Below, piece by piece: positions 34,764 to 44,265 of a stretch of 64,000 nt of DNA. Source of the DNA: Aquabacter sp040755535 (GTDB lineage Bacteria > Pseudomonadota > Alphaproteobacteria > Rhizobiales > Xanthobacteraceae); assembly GCA_040755535.1 (NCBI GenBank), contig JBFMAV010000016.1, forward strand, positions 7,372-71,371, in the 5' to 3' direction. The position numbers and the translations under genes are program-made. Position 1 is the stretch's first letter, and every line of letters begins with the position of its first letter. A model generated the notes under the pieces. It worked only from the letters and a program-made list of their open reading frames with translations, did no database searches and was not told the origin of the DNA.

Positions 34764-35381
34764 TCAGCGCGAATAGAACTCGACCACGAGGTTCGGTTCC
34801 ATCTGGACAGGATAGGGCACTTCGTTCAGCTCGGGAATGCGCACGAAGGTCGCAGCCAGCTTGTTCGCGTCCAGCTCGATGTAATCGGGCACATCGCGCT
34901 CAGCGAGCTGCTGGGCCTCGAGAACGAGGGCCATCTGCTTGGAGGCGTCCTTCACCTCGACCACGTCGCCGACCTTCACCCGGTAAGAGGGAATGTTCAC
35001 GCGGCGGCCGTTCACCTTCACGTGGCCATGGCTCACGAACTGGCGGGCGGCGAAGATGGTGGGGACGAACTTGGCGCGATACACGATCGCGTCCAGGCGG
35101 CACTCCAGCAGACCAATGAGATTGGCGCCGGTGTCGCCCTTCTGGCGGGAGGCTTCCACATAGATGGCGTGGAACTGCTTCTCGCCGATGGAGCCATAAT
35201 AGCCCTTCAGCTTCTGCTTGGCGCGCAGCTGCACGCCGAAGTCGGAGAGCTTGCCCTTGCGGCGCTGGCCGTGCTGGCCGGGGCCATATTCGCGGCGATT
35301 GACGGGGCTCTTCGGGCGGCCCCAGATATTCTCACCCATGCGGCGGTCGATTTTGTGCTTCGCCGCGATGCGCTTGCTCAT
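34764..35381 (-). CDS. rpsD: 30S ribosomal protein S4
   Basis: Primary 16S rRNA-binding assembly protein, 205 residues. RRREYGPGQHGQRRKGK-like N-terminal rRNA region is present as NRREYGPGQHGQRRKGKLSD, and the S4 domain has GHVKVNGRRVNIPSYRVKVG. It has the alphaproteobacterial form starting MSKRIAAKHKIDRR. Here it stands alone, not in the alpha operon. Confidence 0.98.
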   Translation of the reverse strand: MSKRIAAKHKIDRRMGENIWGRPKSPVNRREYGPGQHGQRRKGKLSDFGVQLRAKQKLKGYYGSIGEKQFHAIYVEASRQKGDTGANLIGLLECRLDAIVYRAKFVPTIFAARQFVSHGHVKVNGRRVNIPSYRVKVGDVVEVKDASKQMALVLEAQQLAERDVPDYIELDANKLAATFVRIPELNEVPYPVQMEPNLVVEFYSR

Positions 35382-35717
35382 GTAACGCTGATCCTGGTTT
35401 TCACGTTTTTCCGGCTTGGATCGCGCCCCTCCTCTGTGGCTTTGGGGCATTTCATCCCCAGACCCACTGACAGACCCGCCGGCGCGCTGCCGGAAAGGTC
35501 ACGGGTGCACATACCAAATACGTATTCCGCCGCCCGGTCTCCCGGCCAGCGAAGAGCGCCTCTTAATCGCCCGGCATGGCGATGTCAATTCAGACCGGAC
35601 AAAGCAGAGCTCGTGCAACCTTATTATCATGCATCGTCCGCGACTCACCGGGCGTTCGGTTGTTCAGGTGAGCCGAAAGCGACCGCGCCACACCGGTCCT
35701 CTTCAGGAGCTGTTTCC
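35382..35717. other. Divergent intergenic region, rpsD / amidotransferase
   Basis: 336 bases holding the rpsD leader and the promoter for the amidotransferase gene. No small gene or RNA recognised. Confidence 0.5.
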
Positions 35718-36431
35718 ATGCGCTTTCTCGTCTTCCAGCATGCAGCCTCCGAACATCCCGGGCGCCTCGCCGACTTCCTGCGGGCCGACGAGATCCCGTT
35801 CGATACCGTTGCGCTGGACGAGGGCGCGCGCATCCCTGCGCCCGACCCCTATGACGTACTCATGGTGCTGGGCGGCCCCATGGATGTGTGGGAAGAGCAA
35901 ATCCATCCCTGGCTGGTCGAAGAGAAGGCCTTTATTCGCGACTGGGTGACGGCCGGACGGCCATTCCTCGGTATCTGCCTCGGACATCAATTGCTGGCGG
36001 AGGCCATGGGCGGCCGCGTCGGGCGGATGGCCGAGCCGGAAGTTGGCATATGCGACATCACTCTCACGAAAGCGGGAATTGGCCATTCTCTCTTTAAGGG
36101 AGCTGATCCGACCTTCCCGGTTCTGCAATGGCATGGAGCCGCCGTGCTGGAGGCCCCTCCCGGCGGCACCGTCCTGGCGTCTAGCGGACTCTGCCCCATC
36201 CAGGCGCTGCAGGTGGGGCAGCGGGCCGTGGGCATCCAGTATCATGTGGAAGTGCTCGACCATACGGTTCGAGACTGGGGCGAGATCCCCGAATATCGGG
36301 AAGCGCTGGAGAGCGTGACGGGACCGGGCGGACAGGCGGCCTTCGAGGCCGCGGCAGCCAGCCATATGCCGAGCCTCAGCGCCTCCGCCGCGCGACTCTA
36401 CGCGAATTTCATGGCCGACATCGTTCGCTGA
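35718..36431 (+). CDS. Class I glutamine amidotransferase domain protein (GMP synthase-like)
   Basis: 237 residues. Nucleophile Cys87 in GICLGHQLLAEAMGG and the catalytic His/Glu in GIQYHVEV. It is a stand-alone domain with no synthetase partner beside it. Relatives include gamma-glutamyl-hydrolase-like and GMP-synthase-like proteins; substrate unknown. GGAG lies nine bases before the ATG. Convergent with the transglycosylase gene, 27 bases away. Confidence 0.88.
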   Translation: MRFLVFQHAASEHPGRLADFLRADEIPFDTVALDEGARIPAPDPYDVLMVLGGPMDVWEEQIHPWLVEEKAFIRDWVTAGRPFLGICLGHQLLAEAMGGRVGRMAEPEVGICDITLTKAGIGHSLFKGADPTFPVLQWHGAAVLEAPPGGTVLASSGLCPIQALQVGQRAVGIQYHVEVLDHTVRDWGEIPEYREALESVTGPGGQAAFEAAAASHMPSLSASAARLYANFMADIVR

Positions 36432-36458
36432 GAAAAGTGTCCCACCTATGGCGCCGCG

Positions 36459-37709
36459 TCAGCGTCCCCGCAGCGCCGTCAGCACCTTCAGGCCGGGATA
36501 GCCGTCGGCTGGCTGGAGGCCGGCTTGCTGCTGGAAGGCACGCACGGCACGCATGGTCCCTTGCCCCACGCGCCCGTCGGTGCCCATGGTATCGAACCCC
36601 GCGCGGGTGAGCCGCACCTGGATTTCCTGGATTTCGGCAAGGGTCAACGCCCGCTCACCGCCCGGCCAAGGGGTCACGAAAGGCCCCTCCCCCATGATGC
36701 GATCGCCGAGATGGCAGACAGCGAGCGCGTAACTGTTGGAGGGATTGTAGGAGCGGACGGCGTAAAAATTCGGCAGCAGAAGCAAGGCTGGACCACCGGG
36801 GCCGCCCGGAAGCCACAGGCGGGCTTCGGCGTCATAACCGGCGAGCGAGCCGCCCTCGACCGTTGTGACACCCTGCGCGCTCCAAGCCGAGAGCGCGCGC
36901 CAGGTGCGGGCATCGGCAAGCTTCGTGTCGAAGCCTTCTGGCAGGCGCGCCTCGAAGCCCCAGGGCTCGCCGCGCCGATACTTGCCGCGCTTTAGAATGT
37001 AATTGGCGGTGCCGGCCAAGGCATCGTCGGGCCGGCCGAACGGCGAAATGCGGCCATTGCCATCGAAGTCCACGCCCATATTCAGCCAGACTTCCGGCAT
37101 CCATTGCGTATGGCCCATGGCGCCCGCCCATGAGCCAACCATCTCAACTGGCGTGCCCCAGCCGCGCTGGACGATGACCAGGGCATTGAGAAGTTCGGTC
37201 TCCCAATATTTGCGCCGGCGCGGCTCGCCCCAGGCCAAGGCCGAGAGGGAATTGAAGACCGGCTTCATATGTCTTGGGTTCTCGACCACCTCGCCGAAGG
37301 CCGATTCCATGCCCCAATAGCCGAGCATGATGCGGCGATCGACGCCGAAGGTCGCTTCGATGCGCTCGAACAGCGCCGCATATTGCGCCGCCTTCTGCTG
37401 GCCGGTTGCGATGCGCCAATCGGAGACGCGGCGATTAAGATATTGCCAGACCTCCTCCTGGAATTCCGGCTGCGCCTGATCGGCGGCATAGACGGAGGTA
37501 TCCGGCACCACTTGGCGCATGACCGATGCATACACATCGTCCCGGATGCCGCGATCGCTCGCCCGCGACTTGAACTTCGCGACCCAGGCCGGGAAAGACA
37601 GCGTGCTGCTCTGGGCAAAGGTGGGGCCGCCGAGCAATGCGCAAGCCCCCGCTCCGGCAAGGCCGGCAAGAAACGCCCGTCGCGCGGGATCAAGCTGGAG
37701 ACTGCCCAT
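36459..37709 (-). CDS. Lytic murein transglycosylase, MltB family
   Basis: 416 residues: a twin-arginine-like signal (ARRAFLAGLAGAGA, cleavage near TFA-QS), an SLT_2 catalytic domain with Glu135 in GYWGMESAFG and AGAMGHTQWMP, and a C-terminal peptidoglycan-binding domain (VGQGTMRAVRAFQQQAG). It cleaves glycan strands to anhydromuropeptides in the periplasm. The ATG overlaps the murI stop as TGATG, coupling wall synthesis and turnover genes. Confidence 0.93.
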   Translation of the reverse strand: MGSLQLDPARRAFLAGLAGAGACALLGGPTFAQSSTLSFPAWVAKFKSRASDRGIRDDVYASVMRQVVPDTSVYAADQAQPEFQEEVWQYLNRRVSDWRIATGQQKAAQYAALFERIEATFGVDRRIMLGYWGMESAFGEVVENPRHMKPVFNSLSALAWGEPRRRKYWETELLNALVIVQRGWGTPVEMVGSWAGAMGHTQWMPEVWLNMGVDFDGNGRISPFGRPDDALAGTANYILKRGKYRRGEPWGFEARLPEGFDTKLADARTWRALSAWSAQGVTTVEGGSLAGYDAEARLWLPGGPGGPALLLLPNFYAVRSYNPSNSYALAVCHLGDRIMGEGPFVTPWPGGERALTLAEIQEIQVRLTRAGFDTMGTDGRVGQGTMRAVRAFQQQAGLQPADGYPGLKVLTALRGR

Positions 37710-38578
37710 CAGGAGGCAATCCGCGTGCGCTCGGGAAGAATATCGGAGCGCTCCACGGGCCGTTCCAGCACCGCGCCGACGAGCGCAGAATCGAGAGCCT
37801 GCCCTGTGGCGGCAAGCAGAACGGGCTTAGGGCTCCCCGCCCGCGTGGCCGGCCCCAGAAGCGACGCCACCCGCCGCGCGATGGCCGGGGCCGGATCGAC
37901 CCAGGACACGGGCCAGGGCGCGAGCCGCTTCAGATGATCGAGGATGAGAGGATAATGGGTGCAGGCGAGCACCACCGTATCGGTCCGCGAAGAGCCGTCG
38001 CGCACAAAGCAGGGCGCAATTTCCGCGCGGATATCGGCATCGTCCACCGGATCGCCGGTGAGGATGGATTCCGCAAGACCCGCCAGCTTCTCGCTCGGCA
38101 CCAGTGCAACTTCGCAGGTCTGAGCGAAGTCGCGGACCAGCGATGCGGTATAGTCGCGCCGGACGGTCCCCGGCGTCGCAAGGACGCTGATGCGTTTTGA
38201 GACGGATGTCGCGCACGCCGGCTTGATCGCGGGCACGGTACCGACAAAGGGAATGGCGTGCCGCGCCCTGAGCACCGGAAGGGCAAGTGTGGACGCCGTA
38301 TTGCAGGCGATCACCACCAGATCCGGCCGGTAAGCCGCGATCAGGTCCTCCATGACCTGATCAACCCGCTCCACCAGGGATGCCTCCGACCAAGCCCCGT
38401 AAGGAAAGGCCGCGCTGTCCGCGGCATAGACAAAGCGCGCGTCCGGCCGCACACGGGCGACTTCCCGAAAGACCGAGAGGCCGCCGAGGCCGGAATCGAA
38501 AACGAGGACGGTCGGGGAGCGCAGGTCGGTGGACGGCACGACGGGATATCTTTCAACCGAAACGGTGATGCGGGCCAT
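37709..38578 (-). CDS. murI: Glutamate racemase
   Basis: Makes D-glutamate for peptidoglycan. 289 residues with FDSGLGGLSVFRE, the two catalytic cysteines Cys92 (IACNTAST) and Cys206 (LACTHYPL), and PYG. Overlaps the MltB-family gene by one base. Confidence 0.95.
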   Translation of the reverse strand: MARITVSVERYPVVPSTDLRSPTVLVFDSGLGGLSVFREVARVRPDARFVYAADSAAFPYGAWSEASLVERVDQVMEDLIAAYRPDLVVIACNTASTLALPVLRARHAIPFVGTVPAIKPACATSVSKRISVLATPGTVRRDYTASLVRDFAQTCEVALVPSEKLAGLAESILTGDPVDDADIRAEIAPCFVRDGSSRTDTVVLACTHYPLILDHLKRLAPWPVSWVDPAPAIARRVASLLGPATRAGSPKPVLLAATGQALDSALVGAVLERPVERSDILPERTRIAS

Positions 38579-38641
38579 GATCTATCCTCGTCCCCCGGGC
38601 AATATTGTGTCCGTCCGGGTAAAGGAACCATGACCATCTGG

Positions 38642-38962
38642 TCAGCCCTGCCGTTCGGGAAGCCGCAGCACCAATCCGTCCATGGCCGGCGTCAAACGGA
38701 TCTGGCAAGACAGGCGGGACGAGGGCCGAACATCGAAGGCGTAGTCCAGCATGTCCTCTTCCATGGGGGCGGGCTCGCCGACCGCCGCTTGCCACGCTTC
38801 ATCCACATAGACGTGGCAAGTCGCGCAGGCACAGGCGCCCCCGCATTCGGCATCGATGCCCGAGATGCGGTTTTTGACGGCGGCTTCCATGGCCGTGGCT
38901 CCAACCGGAGCGTCAACGGTGTGGGCGGTGCCGTCGAAGGAGACGAAGGTAATGCGAGGCAT
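38642..38962 (-). CDS. [2Fe-2S] ferredoxin, adrenodoxin type
   Basis: 106 residues. Ligands Cys40, Cys46, Cys49 and Cys86 follow the C-x5-C-x2-C...C pattern of vertebrate-type ferredoxins (FdxVI-like). Such ferredoxins serve cytochromes P450 or Fe-S/haem biosynthesis; no partner gene is adjacent. Start ATG 38962 (MPRITFVSFDG). Confidence 0.93.
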   Translation of the reverse strand: MPRITFVSFDGTAHTVDAPVGATAMEAAVKNRISGIDAECGGACACATCHVYVDEAWQAAVGEPAPMEEDMLDYAFDVRPSSRLSCQIRLTPAMDGLVLRLPERQG

Positions 38963-39216
38963 GAGCGAAGACTGCCCTGTGATTGGAGCGCCCATATATC
39001 GGCTTCTCGCGAACTAGACGAGATGCTCCACCCCTGCACGCGTTAACGATATCTTCACAACTTGCGCCAGGGCGGGTTCTTTGAGGTCCGGCTCAAAGGT
39101 AGGATGCGGCAAGGTAAATAAACTCTTGCCGGAATGCGTCCGTAGTCCGGCAGCGCAGTTTCAGACCACATGATGGAAATCCGCGCGGTCCGTCCGCGCC
39201 GGGCGACGAGGCGAAC

Positions 39217-42200
39217 ATGAAGCAACCGCGCAAGATCCAGGATCCGACCGAGGCGGCTCTGTCGGCCATCCAGGAGGCCCTGTCGCTCCAGATGGATAAT
39301 CCGGACTCGCCTTCCCCGTCTGAGGATCGACCCACAGCCGCGCCGACGCGGGAGCCGCGCCTGCGGCGGGCCCGGGTCGAGGTGGCGGACCGGCGGGCGG
39401 CCAATGACGACCGGCAGACGGTCGGCCAGTTGCTGAGCCAACTCCAGCGGCGATCCTCCGCGGCGCCCTTCTGGTGGGCCGCCGGCTTCGCCATTCTCTG
39501 GATCGGCTTCGGCGCCCCCTATGCGCTGGCGACCCAGAAGGCCGCCTTCGCCGGCCTCACCGGACTGGATGCGCTGTTCGCTTCTCCGGCCCTGCTCGCC
39601 ATTTTCGGCGGCCTGATCATTCCTCCCCTCGCCTTCTTCGCCCTCGCCGCCATGGTGCGGCGCTCGCGCGATCTGCAGCTCATCGGCCGCTCCATGACGG
39701 AGGTGGCGCTGCGCCTCGCCCAGCCCGAATCCCTGGGTACCGATGCTGTCGTGACCGTGGGCCAGGCGGTGCGCCGCGAGGTGGCGGCCATGGGCGAGGG
39801 CCTCGACCGTGCCATTGCCCGCGCTGCGGAGCTGGAAAGCGTCGTGCGCAACGAGGTGTCCATCCTTGAGCGCGCCTATGAGGACAATGAAATCCGCATC
39901 CGCCACCTGATCGAGGAGCTCCAGGCGGAGCGTGAGAACATTCTCTCCCACACCGAGCGGCTGCGCGACGGCATTCTTGATGCGGAGACCATGCTCTCGA
40001 CCGAGGTGCGCGATGTGGCGGATCGCGTTCAGGAGGGCGTTACAACGGCCCTCGACCGCGTGAACGACATGATGGCGCAGCGCGGCACGGAGCTGACGGA
40101 CGCGCTCACGGTCGCGGGCGATCAGGTGGCGGAGGCGCTCGCTGCCCGCAGCAACGACCTGATCGATCGTCTCGAGACCATCGGCGGCACGCTCGAGACC
40201 AAACTCGTCACCGCCTCCGACACCCTTGCCACCACCATGAAGACGCGGACGGACGAGCTGAGCGCCAGCCTGCTCTCCTCCTCCACCGAAGTCGCCGTTC
40301 TGATCTCCCGCTGGAGCCAGGAGGTGGCAACCAGCGCCGATCTGAACCGCAACGCCGTTCTGGAGGCACTGGACACCAACGGAGCCCGCTTCTCGGATGA
40401 GATCGCCGCGCGCGCCAACGAAATCACCGACGCCTTCCGGGCGACCGGCGAGGGCATGGTGGCGGACTTCACGGACCGCGGCAGCGACCTCGTTCGGCAG
40501 ATCGAAGAAACCGGCACGCGGGTCGGTGAGACACTTGCCGCGCATGGCGGCGACCTCGCGGAGCGGATCGAAGTGGCCGGCAATCGCATCCATGATGCGG
40601 TGACTATCCACGGCGAAGAGCTTCAGCAGAAGCTCGCCGAAACCGGCGATCGCCTCACGGACGCGCTGGCGCGCAGCGGACAGGACGTCACGGCGTCGCT
40701 CACCCAGAAGGGCGACGAGATTGCCGAGGCCATGACTTCGGCCGGCGCCGACGTGACCGAGCGCCTGAGCGCGCTGGGCCTCGATGTCGCGCACGCCATT
40801 GGTGAAAGCGGCGCAAGCATATCGGATGGTTTCGCCCAGACGGCCGATGGCCTGCTGGCCTCTATCAGCGCCAAGGGCGAGGACCTGCAGAACGTGCTCA
40901 GCGCGCGGCTGCGCGCGCTGGAAGAGACCCTTACGGTTCGCGGTGCAAAGCTTGCCGATCGCATCGGCAACGACACCCAGCTCATGGCCCAGGCGGTCAA
41001 GCAGGGCGTGGAAACCCTCGATGCCAGCCTGCGCGAGCACGCGCCGGCTCTTGTCGACGGCCTGTCGCTCCAAATCAACGTGCTCAATGAGAGCCTGCAG
41101 GCGACCCTCGCCGGCCTTGATCAGCGGATCGACACCACAACCGATGCCTTCACGGGCGCCATCGACACCCGGCTCACCCAGGCGGAGCAGAATATCGAGG
41201 CGCGGACCCAACGTCTGGCCGATACCCTCGGACAGCGGGCGGACCAACTCGCCCGCGCGGTAGCAAACGGCGTTCAGGTGACCGGAGAGAATCTCGACCA
41301 GGCGCTCGCGACCGTCGACGGCTTCTTCAACGACCGCGCAGAGAGCCTCGCGGCCACGATCGATGCGCGCTCTGCCCAGCTTGCCCAATCCATCACGAGC
41401 GGCGCGGAACAGGTCAGCTCCAACCTCGCTCTGGCGACGAGCAGCCTTGAGACCCTTTTGGCGGACCACGCGCGGGGCATCGAAGAGACACTCGACACGC
41501 GCTCCAGCCAGTTGGCTCAGTCCATCTCCGCAAGCGCCGAGACGGCGACCGCCAGCCTGGAGCGCGCGGCGTCCAACATGGACGCCCTGTTCATGGCCCG
41601 CACCCGCAGCATCACCGCCACCCTCGACACGCGTGCCGGCCAAATCGCGCAGTCCATCACCGAGGGCATGCAGGTGGCGGGCAGCAGTCTCGACCAAGCC
41701 CTGGCAAGCCTCGACTCCCTGTTCGCGGAGCGCACCGATACGATTGCCAACCTGCTAACGGCGCAGTCTGACCGCTTCGAGACCACCCTTTCCCAGCGCG
41801 CCGACTCCATCAGCGCCATCCTGAACGAACGGGCCGACCAGTTCGGCGCGAGCGTCGGCCAGCAGGCGCAGGCCGTGGGCGATATGCTCGCCGAGCGGGC
41901 CCAGATGCTCGGCGAATCCCTCTCGCTGCGGGCGCAGGATGTGGGTTCGCTCCTCACCGAGCGCACCGATTATGTGGGGGACATCCTCGCCAACCGCGCC
42001 CAAGAGGTTGCGGACCAGATCGACCACAAGGTCTCCCGCATCGAGGATCTCGTCTCCAATCGCCTGGAGGGCGTGTCGGCGGCGCTGGAAGTGCGCGGTA
42101 CGGCGGTGACCCAGAACCTCATCGGCAAGGTCGAGGCGGTCTCCTCCCGCCTGCGCCAGGATGCGGCCCAGGTGGAAATCACCCTGTCCGGCCTGGCCCA

Positions 42201-44091
42201 GAATGTTGGGCAGACCCTCTCTGGACAGGCAGATGCCATCTCGCTGACCCTGTCGGAGCGTCTGCAGGAACTCACCGACGTCATCGACAGCAAGAACACT
42301 CAGTTCCTCGTAGCCCTTCAGGATGCGGGCGCCCGCACCGCCTCGGAGATCGCCGCCGCCAACGCCTCGGTGAAAACCGATGTGGAGGCCGTGATCCAGC
42401 GCATGGGCGAGGCGGACGGAGCTTTCAAACAGGCCATGAACAGTGTCGTGGCCGCCCTCAGCCACTTCGAAACCGGCTTCTCCGACCAGGTGAATGCGCT
42501 GGAAACCAATGCCCGCGCCCTCAACAGCGCGGCGGCCGGCACGGTGGGCCAGCTTGGGATCGAGGTGGAGAATCTGCGCGCCCTCAGCGAGGGCGCCCTC
42601 TCCGAGATCGGCTCGCTCACGCACCGGTTCGAAGCGCAGGCCCGCGCGGTCCTGGAAAGCTCACAGGCCTTCGGCAACACCAATGCCGAGGTCGAGGCGC
42701 TGCTTTCCCAGCGCAAGGCCGCCATTGATGACCTCGGCGCCGAGCTTTCCCGTCAAGCTCAGGATCTGGAGGGGCGTCTCTCCAGCTTCCAGGCCATGCT
42801 GGAACAGAGCCTGTTCGCCGCCCAAAAGCGCGCCCAGGACATCGCCAACACGGTCGTCAATTCGGCGGAAAACTCGACACAGGCGCTGGAAGCGCAGTTC
42901 GAGCAGGTGCGCAGCGCCTCCTCCGTCGAGCGCGAGCGGGTCGCTGAGCTGCTGCGCGGCACCTATCAGGAAGCCCTCGGGGAGGTGAACCGCCTGTTCG
43001 AGGAAACCGGCCGGCGCTTCACCGAAGTCTCCCGCCAGTTCAAAGGCGCCGCCGGCGATGTCCAGCGCTCCATCGAACTCGCGCGGGAGGAGATGAAGAA
43101 GGGCATTCTGGAACTGCCGGCCGAGACCGAGGCGAGCGCCGCCTCCATGCGGAGGGCGGTCGCAGAGCAGATCAAGGCGCTGGCGGAGCTGAACGAGATC
43201 GTCGCCCGCCAGGGTCAGATGGTGGATGTCTCTTCCGCTCCCGCACGGGTGGTGACGCGGGAGCCGTCACGACCCGCCGCTATGGAGCGTCCTGCGCCAG
43301 CCGAGCGGGCTGCGCCAGTTGACCGGGTGGCGCCTCCGGCGCCCGAACGGCCGGTGGATCGCGCCGCTGAACGGCCCATGGACCGTGCACCCGAACGCCA
43401 GCAGGAGCGCACCGTACCCGAGCGCCCCATATCCGAGCGCCCCTTGCCCGTACGACCCCGCGCCGAGGCACCGACCCAACCGCCGGCACAGAGCGAGCCG
43501 CCGCGGCGCATGTCGCCCCTTCCGCCGCGACGGGCCGAAGCCTCACAAGATCGCCCCCAACCCCAGGAGCGTCCGGCTGCGGAGCGCACGCAGGTTCGCA
43601 ACGACCGTGAGGTCGAAGGAAATCGCGAGTCGTGGCTCTCCGAGTTGCTGGCCCGTGCCTCCGGCGACCTGGTCGACACGCCGCCTGCCGCCCCTGCCCC
43701 CGAGCCCGCGCGCCGTCCAGAGCAGACACGCGCCAGGCCGCCGCGCCACACGATTGAATCCCTGGATTCGCTGTCCATGGACATTGCCCGGATGATGGAT
43801 CATCAGGTCGCGGTCGAGTTGTGGGAGCGGTATAAGCGCGGGGAGCGCAACGTGTTCACGCGCCGGCTCTATACAATGCAGGGCCAGCAGACGTTCGAGG
43901 AATTGCGGCGCAAGTATCGTAGCGACACCGAATTCCGCGAGACAGTGGACCGTTACATCGCCGAGTTCGACCGGCTGCTGGAGCAGGTGGGCGCGGACGA
44001 TCGCGGCAACGTTCTGACGAAGACCTACCTCACCTCTGATACGGGCAAGGTCTACACCATGCTCGCCCACGCGGCGGGACACTTCGACTGA
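39217..44091 (+). CDS. Giant coiled-coil growth-pole protein, GPR/RgsE-like
   Basis: 1624 residues. A Pro/Arg-rich cytoplasmic head, two membrane segments (about 85-105 and 125-147), then more than 1100 residues of helical, Ala/Gln/Thr-rich amphipathic repeats with the look of the apolipoprotein A1/A4/E domain, including five near-exact 44-residue units from residue 670. A Pro/Arg/Glu-rich linker (about 1339-1470) leads to a conserved C-terminal domain (about 1471-1624) with RGERNVFTRRLYTMQGQQTF. This architecture matches GPR of Agrobacterium tumefaciens (a ring at the growth pole needed for unipolar growth) and RgsE of Sinorhizobium. Those are longer. Identification is by architecture and remembered similarity. 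GAGG ribosome-binding site. Confidence 0.82.
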   Translation: MKQPRKIQDPTEAALSAIQEALSLQMDNPDSPSPSEDRPTAAPTREPRLRRARVEVADRRAANDDRQTVGQLLSQLQRRSSAAPFWWAAGFAILWIGFGAPYALATQKAAFAGLTGLDALFASPALLAIFGGLIIPPLAFFALAAMVRRSRDLQLIGRSMTEVALRLAQPESLGTDAVVTVGQAVRREVAAMGEGLDRAIARAAELESVVRNEVSILERAYEDNEIRIRHLIEELQAERENILSHTERLRDGILDAETMLSTEVRDVADRVQEGVTTALDRVNDMMAQRGTELTDALTVAGDQVAEALAARSNDLIDRLETIGGTLETKLVTASDTLATTMKTRTDELSASLLSSSTEVAVLISRWSQEVATSADLNRNAVLEALDTNGARFSDEIAARANEITDAFRATGEGMVADFTDRGSDLVRQIEETGTRVGETLAAHGGDLAERIEVAGNRIHDAVTIHGEELQQKLAETGDRLTDALARSGQDVTASLTQKGDEIAEAMTSAGADVTERLSALGLDVAHAIGESGASISDGFAQTADGLLASISAKGEDLQNVLSARLRALEETLTVRGAKLADRIGNDTQLMAQAVKQGVETLDASLREHAPALVDGLSLQINVLNESLQATLAGLDQRIDTTTDAFTGAIDTRLTQAEQNIEARTQRLADTLGQRADQLARAVANGVQVTGENLDQALATVDGFFNDRAESLAATIDARSAQLAQSITSGAEQVSSNLALATSSLETLLADHARGIEETLDTRSSQLAQSISASAETATASLERAASNMDALFMARTRSITATLDTRAGQIAQSITEGMQVAGSSLDQALASLDSLFAERTDTIANLLTAQSDRFETTLSQRADSISAILNERADQFGASVGQQAQAVGDMLAERAQMLGESLSLRAQDVGSLLTERTDYVGDILANRAQEVADQIDHKVSRIEDLVSNRLEGVSAALEVRGTAVTQNLIGKVEAVSSRLRQDAAQVEITLSGLAQNVGQTLSGQADAISLTLSERLQELTDVIDSKNTQFLVALQDAGARTASEIAAANASVKTDVEAVIQRMGEADGAFKQAMNSVVAALSHFETGFSDQVNALETNARALNSAAAGTVGQLGIEVENLRALSEGALSEIGSLTHRFEAQARAVLESSQAFGNTNAEVEALLSQRKAAIDDLGAELSRQAQDLEGRLSSFQAMLEQSLFAAQKRAQDIANTVVNSAENSTQALEAQFEQVRSASSVERERVAELLRGTYQEALGEVNRLFEETGRRFTEVSRQFKGAAGDVQRSIELAREEMKKGILELPAETEASAASMRRAVAEQIKALAELNEIVARQGQMVDVSSAPARVVTREPSRPAAMERPAPAERAAPVDRVAPPAPERPVDRAAERPMDRAPERQQERTVPERPISERPLPVRPRAEAPTQPPAQSEPPRRMSPLPPRRAEASQDRPQPQERPAAERTQVRNDREVEGNRESWLSELLARASGDLVDTPPAAPAPEPARRPEQTRARPPRHTIESLDSLSMDIARMMDHQVAVELWERYKRGERNVFTRRLYTMQGQQTFEELRRKYRSDTEFRETVDRYIAEFDRLLEQVGADDRGNVLTKTYLTSDTGKVYTMLAHAAGHFD
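41224..41883 (+). repeat. Tandem 132-bp coding repeats inside the GPR-like gene
   Basis: Residues 670-713, 714-757, 758-801 and 802-845 align without gaps: each 44-mer starts T-L/I-x-x-R, has QLAQSI near position 8 and ends in an ARxxxI-like stretch. A fifth, weaker unit covers 846-889. 44 equals two 22-mers, the apolipoprotein-type amphipathic period. The units have diverged at the DNA level. Confidence 0.85.
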
Positions 44092-44134
44092 GCCGGCGAA
44101 CTGCCGCCCATCAGGCGCGGCGGGTCAGAGAATG

Positions 44135-44173
44135 AAAAAGGCCCTGCCGCTCGAAAGCGGCAGGGCCTTTTTT
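44135..44173. terminator. Strong bidirectional terminator after the GPR-like gene
   Basis: Stem AAAAGGCCCTGCCGCT / AGCGGCAGGGCCTTTT with loop CGAA and flanking A and T runs, between convergent genes. Confidence 0.93.
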
Positions 44174-44265
44174 GACGACTCAAGCACATGATCGCAGTCG
44201 GTCTTCGGACGAACACCGGACAGGTCGGCCGATGGCGCCGCCGCACGCCCCGCCAGGCTCCTATG

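Noticed and set aside
34692..35717. Long extension upstream of the amidotransferase, antisense to rpsD
   Set aside because: The extension is the reverse of S4 coding sequence. The conserved MRFLVFQHA start at 35718 has its own ribosome-binding site.
39055..41697. 880-codon open frame antisense to the GPR-like gene
   Set aside because: It mirrors the codon pattern of the real gene, is rich in His/Gly/Arg without domain logic, and runs past the GPR start with no ribosome-binding site. High GC makes such shadows common.
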